From: Plotosus lineatus
Taxonomy: Eukaryota; Chordata; Actinopteri; Siluriformes; Plotosidae
NCBI GenBank assembly: GCA_024760905.1
Contig: JALRMN010000028.1
Location: forward strand, 155,001-219,000
Direction of reading: 5' to 3'
DNA length: 64,000 nt
Shown here: piece by piece, positions 57,401 through 64,000 of the stretch
Numbering within the stretch: the stretch's first letter is position 1
How the letters are laid out: each line of letters opens with the position of its first letter
The notes under the pieces: generated by a model
What the model saw: the letters and a program-made list of their open reading frames with translations, nothing else
Told to the model about the DNA's origin: nothing
The model's database searches: none
Made by a program: the position numbers and the translations under genes

Positions 57401-57640
57401 CTTCCACTGTAAACTTTCCACAAATCTAATAAACCTCATGAATATTCATTCAGTCTTTAAATAGGCGAGAAAATCCTGCAGGAAAATTATTATATCAGGT
57501 TTAACCACCAAACTCCTACAATCTCCTGTTCCTCTGAATGATGAAATCACTGCGCTGCGTGTTCCTGAAATTCAGCCTCAGGTTCAGGAGAAGCTTCACT
57601 TTCGTTTCGTTCTGATTGTCACGTGATTTATAATCACCGA
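57401..57640 (-). promoter_or_regulatory. MHC class I promoter with ISRE
   Basis: On the minus strand: an interferon-stimulated element CGAAACGAAAGTGAA (57,595-57,609), a neighbouring E-box/CRE-like TCACGTGA (57,619-57,626), a reversed CCAAT-like ACAATCAG, and a TATA-like TATTTAAA (57,456-57,463) about 60 bp before the ATG. This is the usual layout of an interferon-inducible class I gene. Unit A keeps the layout, but its ISRE is damaged. Confidence 0.8.
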
Positions 57641-57659
57641 AACGCAACATTCCACCCAG

Positions 57660-58310
57660 TGTTCGAGGATCACCATCTTGCTAGCAACAGAGACAAACCA
57701 AACTTCAGCGTGGGAGCCTTCTTAGTCTAATGTGACCTGTAAGAATGCTGATGGCCAAAGCCAAAAGGACACGACCAGGATGAGGGAGGACCAAGATCAG
57801 GCTAGGACATTGGAATGTGAGGAAACATGTATGAAACAGGCAAGCTGACGCAGGTAACTTCAGAGATGAGAAGATTCAACATTCATGTCGTAGGAGTGAG
57901 TGAGAGCAGATGGAACGGATCTGGGCGGATGAGAACTACCACCGGAGAAACAGTCATCTACTCCAGGAGAGACGACCGGCATCATGAAGGAGTTGCCATC
58001 ATCCTCCAGAAAGGTGTGGAGCGATGCCGACTAGAATGGAAGCCCATGAGCAGCAGAATGATGAGTGTGACTCTGAAGGGCAGGAACATCAACATCACCA
58101 TCACTCAAAACAAGACGAAGAGACAGTTACAGAATATATTATCAAGACTGAGAGGATCGTTACTGCTCTACGAAATGCTGGAGAAACTCTTAGTGACGGG
58201 CGGATCGTGGCGATGGATGCGACTGTTACTTGGTGTGATTCTACAGGACAGCGTGTGGAGGCTCCACTACAGAGGGCCTTGTATATCCCATCATTTCCAC
58301 AATATGTAAA
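57660..58310 (+). pseudogene. LINE endonuclease/copia chimera, unit B copy
   Basis: Same order as 31,960-33,240: endonuclease start (MYETGKLTQVTSEMRRF, VVGVSESRWNGSG), a short copia gag segment (EYIIKTERIVTALRNAGET), then a jump at about 58,216 to TVTWCDSTGQRVEAPLQRAL from just after the protease. Most of the copia body has been deleted. Confidence 0.75.
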
Positions 58311-58315
58311 AAAAA

Positions 58316-58440
58316 AACATTGCTGACTTTCGACAAGAGTAGACTGCATAGCCCTCAGGGTGTTTCTGCCCTGTGATGGCCTGGCGAACTGTTCAGGGTG
58401 CACTCTGCCCTCACCCAGAGTAAGATGAACTAATCCGTGC
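58316..58440 (+). mobile_element. SINE fragment (tail type B), unit B copy
   Basis: TTGCTGACTTTCGACAAGAG to CACCCAGAGTAAGATGAAC; paralogue of 34,455. Confidence 0.75.
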
Positions 58441-58777
58441 CATGAACCCCATTGTCTCTCGAGACAGAAGGATGCCAACAGCTAATCCATCCCACTGTAA
58501 TGAGATACTCATTGATAATCACCACGCCCTTCAGAGATGATGAGGATTTTAATTTATGGACGACTTGTGTATTTTACAGTGTGATGTGTTTATATTTTGT
58601 TATTTTTATATATTCTTGCACCGCACTGTCCTGCACTGTCTCATCTATATCATCATTTATCTTCATTCACAGAACTGTCTAATCCCACCATGGTCCTGAG
58701 GAGGCTGAGCCCATCTCAGTCATCTGTGGGTAAAGGCAAAGTAGACCCTGACCAGCTAACCAGAGCGTGGCAGAACC

Positions 58778-58781
<4 letters not shown>

Positions 58782-58833
<52 letters not shown>
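58782..58833. repeat. CA microsatellite
   Basis: (CA)n matching 34,934-34,974. Confidence 0.95.
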
Positions 58834-58834
<1 letters not shown>

Positions 58835-59703
58835 CAATGCGATTTGGAACAGCCAGTCAGATCAATGAAGATGTCTGTCCTCTGTGGGTAGAAACCCATG
58901 CAGATGTGGCGAGAACATCCAAACTCCACACAGAAAGGTCTGAGCCAGGACTCGAACCCAGGACCTTTTTCTAGTGAAACACATGTGTTTTATTCAGCTG
59001 GAAAGGGTAATAAAGGGGACTACGGGTTTGAAAACAGTTGATGAAACATTTCTCCTGAGAAAGGAAGGAATGAGGACAGGAGATAAAATATTCTATACAG
59101 TTTTACATTCAGTAAAATTTGAAATAATATAAACCATCATTGTTTTAAATTTAATTTATTTGTATTACACTCAACTCAGTAAAGACAAAAAGTACCAACT
59201 TCTAACAGTATAAACAAGAACAACAACAAACCCAACGGCCATCAAATAAAAACCCAAAAAAACTAAACCACTGCAAAAATAACATTTTAGAAAATTTAAT
59301 GAACTAGAAGTAAACAGGATTTTTATAATTTGCAACACAACAAGAAAAATCTGAATGTGATTCATATACTGTACACACCTGATTATATTCTAATAAAAAT
59401 AATAGTATCACAGTATAAAACCCCGAGATTTTCAGGAAACAGATTAAAATAATTGAAAGTATATCTGACAAGGGAAATAAATGTTCATTATATTTATAAA
59501 ATTAAAACTTCTGATATGAAACCAACTAATATCAAGTCACATGATCACCAATTACTGTCTTACCCTGATTTTTCGCTCATGAGCTGCTCAGATGTTCTGA
59601 TGGATTATTCGTGTGTCGTTCATATACAGGGACGTGAGAAACAATCAACAGGTGACGTCTGCTGCTGTTGCACAGCGTGATGAGCAGAAACTGATTTTTT
59701 TTT

Positions 59704-60066
59704 AATAAAGAAAAATGTCAGATAAAAATACCCATGTACAATAAAAACAGACCTGAGTTTTGTTCAAAGTTTCTGTAGAAATGAATCAAAGAGAAGTAAA
59801 GAAAATTCCAGATGCGGACCCTTTGTCCCAATAGAGGTTTGACAGAAGAATGAATGTGATGTTATTAAATTATTTCTTGTATGTTACAGAAAGAGGGATT
59901 TTTCGGTTGTTTTGCAGTATTTCAGTGGTTAACACAAAGACACAATACCCAGCACCACCACTGTTGGGCGCTGTACAAAGTGATGAACCCTCAATTGTAT
60001 AAAAATGTTAATGATAAGCCGCTCTGGATAAGAACATCTGCCAAATGCCGTAAATGTGAATGTGGT
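59704..60066 (+). mobile_element. Interspersed repeat inserted in unit B only
   Basis: Ends with AAGCCGCTCTGGATAAGAAC and ATCTGCCAAATGCCGTAAAT, the 3' phrase of a very common fish retroposon. Unit A runs without it (near 36,849). Confidence 0.65.
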
Positions 60067-61106
60067 GTCCAGATGTGTTAAAAAGATGCAGCCAGCAGCA
60101 GGTCATGTAAACGCTGTGCTCCCAGAAATAATGTCGTGATCCTACAGCTTCCTGCAGCACTCCAGCTGTTGACTGCTGTCGATGACATCTGGTGTTTCTT
60201 CCTCCAGTTTATTTTAAAGAATGGAGCAATTTATTGATGGAGTTCATCAGTGCAACTTAAATTCACATCCTGATCCATTTTCCTGCTCAGAATTTAAAAG
60301 TCCAGTCACATTCACTTCTTAATGATCTGTGTAAAAATAAATATATTATAATCAATCAAAAGTAACACTTATATAATAACGGCAGTAATTTTCACTACTG
60401 AAGGATCAATATTTTATTTTACACTTGAGCTACAAGTTTAATTAAAGCTGAGCATAAAGTTTCTAATTATCACAAATCCAAACATTATTTAGAAAATATG
60501 AAGAATATTTTATGACACAGAATCCAGGAAGTGATTTATAAATGTAAATACATCAATCAAATCATGTGACTCTGGATTTAAAAGCGTCTGACAGTCGAGT
60601 TTACAGCGACCTCGTGTATCTTTCCTCATTATAATAGAGAGGAAGTTCAGTCTCAGGGAGAAGAAGAAGAAAAACACGTCTGTAGGGAACTGAAGTGGGT
60701 TCGGTGTCAGTTTGATGGTTTTCCTTTCTGCACACACAGCTTTTACCCTTCAGTGTGGAAGGAGAATGAAATTCACCATTTAAAGTGTTTGGAAGGAGCA
60801 GGGAGACTCCATGGCTTTCTATGGATTGTATTACACACCAGAAGAAGAAACTGCGGGTGGAACGTCTGAAGAATTTCTCCCGAGCACCCAGTGTTCACCT
60901 CTGCAACCATCTATTCTGCCTGAAAGTCGGTCCAGAGACCTTTCATACGAACCAAACCTCAGATCCAGGAGGAGGAGCTTCATTTAGACCTCGAACATCC
61001 GCATATTATTTATTTATTTATTTTTATTTATTTCAACCACTGACTGTATATCACGGACTGAGAGCTTTAGGGTCCCATTCAGTACAAAACATGAAACAGT
61101 TTTTGT

Positions 61107-61165
61107 ACTCTGCCCTCGCCCTCGACTCTAATTAGGATTAAGCGGTTACAGAAAATGATAATAAA
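61107..61165 (+). mobile_element. Remnant of SINE tail at a deletion joint
   Basis: GTACTCTGCCCTCGCCCTCG then GGATTAAGCGGTTACAG. Corresponds to the tail end of the SINE at 38,973-39,310. The 1.2 kb before it in unit A, including the class I tail exon, is missing here. Confidence 0.8.
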
Positions 61166-61309
61166 TATAAATTGTGAATTGAGATCACTGTTTTTACGAA
61201 TTACCCTGGACACATTTTCAATTTAATTCAACATATAAGATATGTACATTTTATCCACATTGCAGGAAATTACTTCATTTTTAATTAGTTACTGCTGTTT
61301 GTTCCTCAC

Positions 61310-61471
61310 CAGCGTTATCCCTCCTCTTCGTCGTCTTCTTCATCCAGATCACAACACCAACAATCACTCCAACAACAATCACGCCAACAATCACTCCAAC
61401 AATGCCAGCAATCTGCCCTACACTTAATCCTCCATCTGATTTGCCTCTGAATATTCCATGTGGTCCGCCAC
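61310..61471 (-). CDS. MHC class I gene 3, transmembrane exon
   Basis: Acceptor CACTTCACAG|GT; connecting peptide GGPHGIFRGKSDGG, membrane span (IAGIVGVIVGVIVVGVIVGV) and an intact stop-transfer IWMKKTTKRRDN, ending at donor GCTG|GTGAGG. It is 32 nt longer than in gene 2, so this is the ancestral form. The tail exon expected downstream has been deleted; read-through of the donor gives a short replacement tail (EEQTAVTN) with a stop at 61,281. Confidence 0.8.
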
Positions 61472-61552
61472 CTGTGAAGTGAGTACAGAGTGTTGACGAT
61501 GTGCTGCAGTACTGAATCACTTTCACTCTGTAAATCTGGAGTTTATTTGAAC

Positions 61553-61833
61553 CTTTTGGTACTTCCAGCACTGACTCGTTCTCCAAGCTGCTGTGCTGAA
61601 TCACGCAGGTGTAGTTGTGTTCCTGCAGATCCTCAGCTGGGACTTTCAGAATACTTCTCTTCTGGAAGGTTCCGTCCTGGTTGGGTAACGTCTCTCTGAG
61701 CTCCACATCCTCAGACACGTCCCTTCCGTCCTTCTTCCAGGTGATCGCCACTGATTTGGGAAAGAAACCTGTAGCATGACACACCAGCTCTGGAGAAGAC
61801 GAGTGTTTCCGGAACAGTGACGTCCAGGAGGAA
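61553..61833 (-). pseudogene. MHC class I gene 3, alpha3 exon with 1-nt deletion
   Basis: Same domain as 39,672-39,953, 281 nt instead of 282. The gene 2 bases CCTGAGACGTC read CCTGGACGTC here, so the frame entering from the acceptor is wrong by one. The Ig-domain frame (HATGFFPK, ITWKKDG, YTCVIQH) is otherwise intact. Either gene 3 is a pseudogene or the base is a sequencing error. Alpha1, alpha2 and exon 1 lie beyond the right edge. Confidence 0.85.
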
Positions 61834-63208
61834 CTGCAGAGACACAGAGAGATCGATATTAAACTCTCAGATGGGATTAATTTATATAATATTATTAGAG
61901 ATGCACTGATTCCACTTTGTTACAAACTGATGCGGGTATTTTTATCTGTGTTGTTGGAGACCGAGGACTGAAGGAAATATTTCAGATTGGGTTTCCATGA
62001 AAGTGGAATTAATTGGGAGGCACTTTTTATTTTCTCCTCTGCAGATAAAATAAACAGATGGACATTCCATCAAAAATAAACAGAACTTTCAGGCTTCAAC
62101 AAAAAATTCTTCAAAAAGGCCATGACATCACAGACAAAATAAAACCAGATAAGGCCGGAGTAAAAATAAATAAATCCTGGTTTCTTTTAGAAACACACAC
62201 TCATACAAGCGCATTTCAATAATTTAAAACATATTTTATTTATTTTATTTATTTCAAAAATTCGGTTCAAAAGGTGAAACTATATATTATATAGATTCAT
62301 TACACAGAGACTGATACATTTAAAATGTTTATTTATTCTCAATGTGTTGATTATAATTGGCAGTTGATGAAAAATAGAGAATTACATAAGACCAATAAAA
62401 ATGAATTATTAGCACAGAGGTTGTTTTTTTTTTGAAACACAGTTGGACGACTTAAAAATATAAACAGGAATCGCACTCAGTATTGGCTGGCGCTCTCTTT
62501 GTCGGAAACTCAGGCACCTTTCCGGGTGAACATATCACAGCGTGGTTGTCGAGCCCACTTTTCCATCAGTTATAACAATATCTTCTCATATAACCAATCA
62601 TCAAACTTTCAATAAAATAACTTTCAATAAAATAAGAATTCTTTTACAACTGGATGAGGAAAAGCAGGTAATTTTTATTGAGCAATACACCCAACATGCA
62701 TTCCTGGGGAGAGGCAGCTGAATCTGAAAATCTATTGAAAATATCATGGATTATGGACTTTTTGCGCCTTTATGGCGCCTCCTCTTTTGATCTGATCGTA
62801 CCAACCCATTTTCCATTCATTTCTACCTTCAAGTTGATTTTAGCTCAGGTTACCTAACTTTTTTTTTTATTATTATTTATTTTACACATTTTCTTATGTC
62901 CCGATATCTCACAGTTACTCTTGATTACCGCCCTAATTTTGACATCTCCTGCCCCTAATTACGCCAGTTCTTTTCATCAATTATTTCTAGATCAAGGTGT
63001 GAAGGTATCATGAAAAAAGATTATTTAAGTGGCTACTTCCTTGTTTGACTTCATATGAAAATATTCACACTGCTCCGCACAACAATGTGTAAATACCTTT
63101 TTCTCTTTTCTTTTCCTGAGTAAATATTCTCAATCTTCTAATTACTTTAGGGTTTAAAAGGTCTGTAGGAAGTCTCAGTAGATAAATAGATCATGATATC
63201 GTTCCATC
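61834..63208 (-). other. Class I intron between alpha2 and alpha3, gene 3
   Basis: Matches 39,954-41,157, with extra sequence near 62,070-62,270. No exon seen. Confidence 0.5.
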
Positions 63209-63970
63209 GTGTTCCTCTATCATCAGTGGACCAGCGTTTATTCATGTTGTTTCTCGGTGCTTGTTTCAGTCAGAAGTTTTTCATGTGTTGCATTTTACGT
63301 GATTTCAAGCGAAGCGTCACATTTTAAGATTAAATTCTCACAGGTCACGCACCTGCTGTTCTCAATTCATTTCTTTGTTTTCTTTATTTTAAGCTCAACC
63401 ACACCGTCGTTTCAAGAAACCAGATGGTGCACTTCAACGTTATCAGGACTTCCAGATGACAGTCCTGGCCCTGGAACCTGCTACAGTTTTTGAACCTTTG
63501 TCAGGAGGTTCTATTCCCGAGGATCCTTATCTCACACACTACATTGCATGTGATGTCACGCGCCATGAACGAGGCTCCCAGTCTCAACCTGAAACTCATG
63601 ACTCAGGTTTGCACTGTAACCCTCTCTCTCTCTTCATGCTTATTTTCTCTCACCATTGACCAATGTACCAGACAGAAGATGTCCCAGCTGATGATGGGTT
63701 TAATTCCTCTGATCCTTGTCCTGTTCATTTACCGCATTCACCCGACCTAAACCGCATCACCCTTTCTTCAGCTGACTCCTCTTTCCAAACTCCACAAACG
63801 ATTACACACCAACTCGACCCCACAGGTATTTTGATCCCAGAGATTCTTTTGGAGCGGCTATGTATGTGCCAACACAGTTTCATTTCCCGAGGCCAAATGT
63901 TCCCTGATTTGCAGCATTGTTTAATATATTATCTCTTTACTTTGTTTATCCTCTCAGCGTTGTTCTTTTG
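63209..63970 (+). other. Unit B copy of the unrecognised 41.2-kb block
   Basis: Frame IPEDPYLTHYIACDVTRHERG and YQTEDVPADDG as in unit A, continuing ITHQLDPTGILIPEILLERL. The possible acceptor is changed from CCAG to CCAA. Function unknown. Confidence 0.3.
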
Positions 63971-64000
63971 AACCGGTACATACCCTACATAAACTACTCA

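Larger units (their letters stand above)
54340..63917. repeat. Segmental duplication unit B
   Basis: Paralogue of 23,756-41,883. It lacks the transposase relic, RLE LINE and RTE-like LINE of unit A. It adds its own SINE (55.3 kb), about 700 bp at 55,880-56,575, an insert at 59,704-60,066, and a 1.2-kb deletion at about 61,107. The right limit is the last matching base I could align before unit A's SINE. Confidence 0.9.

Overview
The window is vertebrate genomic DNA, almost certainly from a teleost fish. It holds spliced MHC class I exons of the fish U-type (signal-peptide, alpha1, alpha2, alpha3, transmembrane and cytoplasmic exons) on the minus strand. They sit in a dense mix of fish-typical retroelements: several LINE families, two related tRNA-headed SINE types, a gammaretrovirus-like provirus, a rare copia relic and a hAT relic. 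Long CA, TC, TA and ATT microsatellites are everywhere. I cannot name the species.

Layout. Positions 1-6,930 hold two APE-type LINEs (one minus, one plus), SINEs, L2-like tails and an RTE-like 3' end. Positions 7,080-19,290 hold a broken transposase-like gene of the 'ADNC-GKNKNN' type (probably the DUF7869 family). A complete provirus has inserted into it: 10,500-19,058, two 564-bp LTRs, a tRNA-Trp-like primer binding site and a TTGTA target duplication. Positions 19,500-23,700 hold an L2-like relic and a long minus-strand LINE related to the one at 2.1 kb. 

From about 23.76 kb to 41.9 kb (unit A), and again from about 54.34 kb to the right edge (unit B), the sequence is one segmental duplication. 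Each unit runs from intron 1 of a class I gene, through its exon 1 and promoter, across the intergenic region, to the 3' exons and alpha3 exon of the next class I gene. The window therefore shows parts of three class I genes, all on the minus strand. Gene 1 has only exon 1 (28.24-28.30 kb). Gene 2 has exon 1 at 57.33 kb, alpha1 at 45.7 kb, alpha2 at 43.5 kb, alpha3 at 39.7 kb, TM at 39.5 kb and tail at 38.8 kb. Gene 3 has alpha3 at 61.6 kb and TM at 61.3 kb, with the rest beyond the right edge. All visible splice junctions are phase 1, which supports the chain of gene 2 across an 11.3-kb intron 1 full of transposons.

The paralogous units work as a natural alignment. They reveal insertions with target duplications and matching empty sites (SINE at 55.3 kb, RTE-like LINE at 35.2 kb), a 163-bp inversion, a LINE/copia chimera older than the duplication, and independent damage to the class I genes. 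Gene 2 has lost 32 nt at the end of its TM exon and stops before the tail. Gene 3 has a 1-nt deletion in alpha3 and has lost its tail exon. Gene 1 has a retroposon between promoter and exon 1. No single new 'system' is evident; the notable features are these structural events, a tandem hairpin array in the proviral leader, a probable LINE 3' transduction, SINEs with two alternative LINE-like tails, and a CpG-rich promoter-like segment at 53.7 kb. All calls come from reading the sequence; no searches were run.
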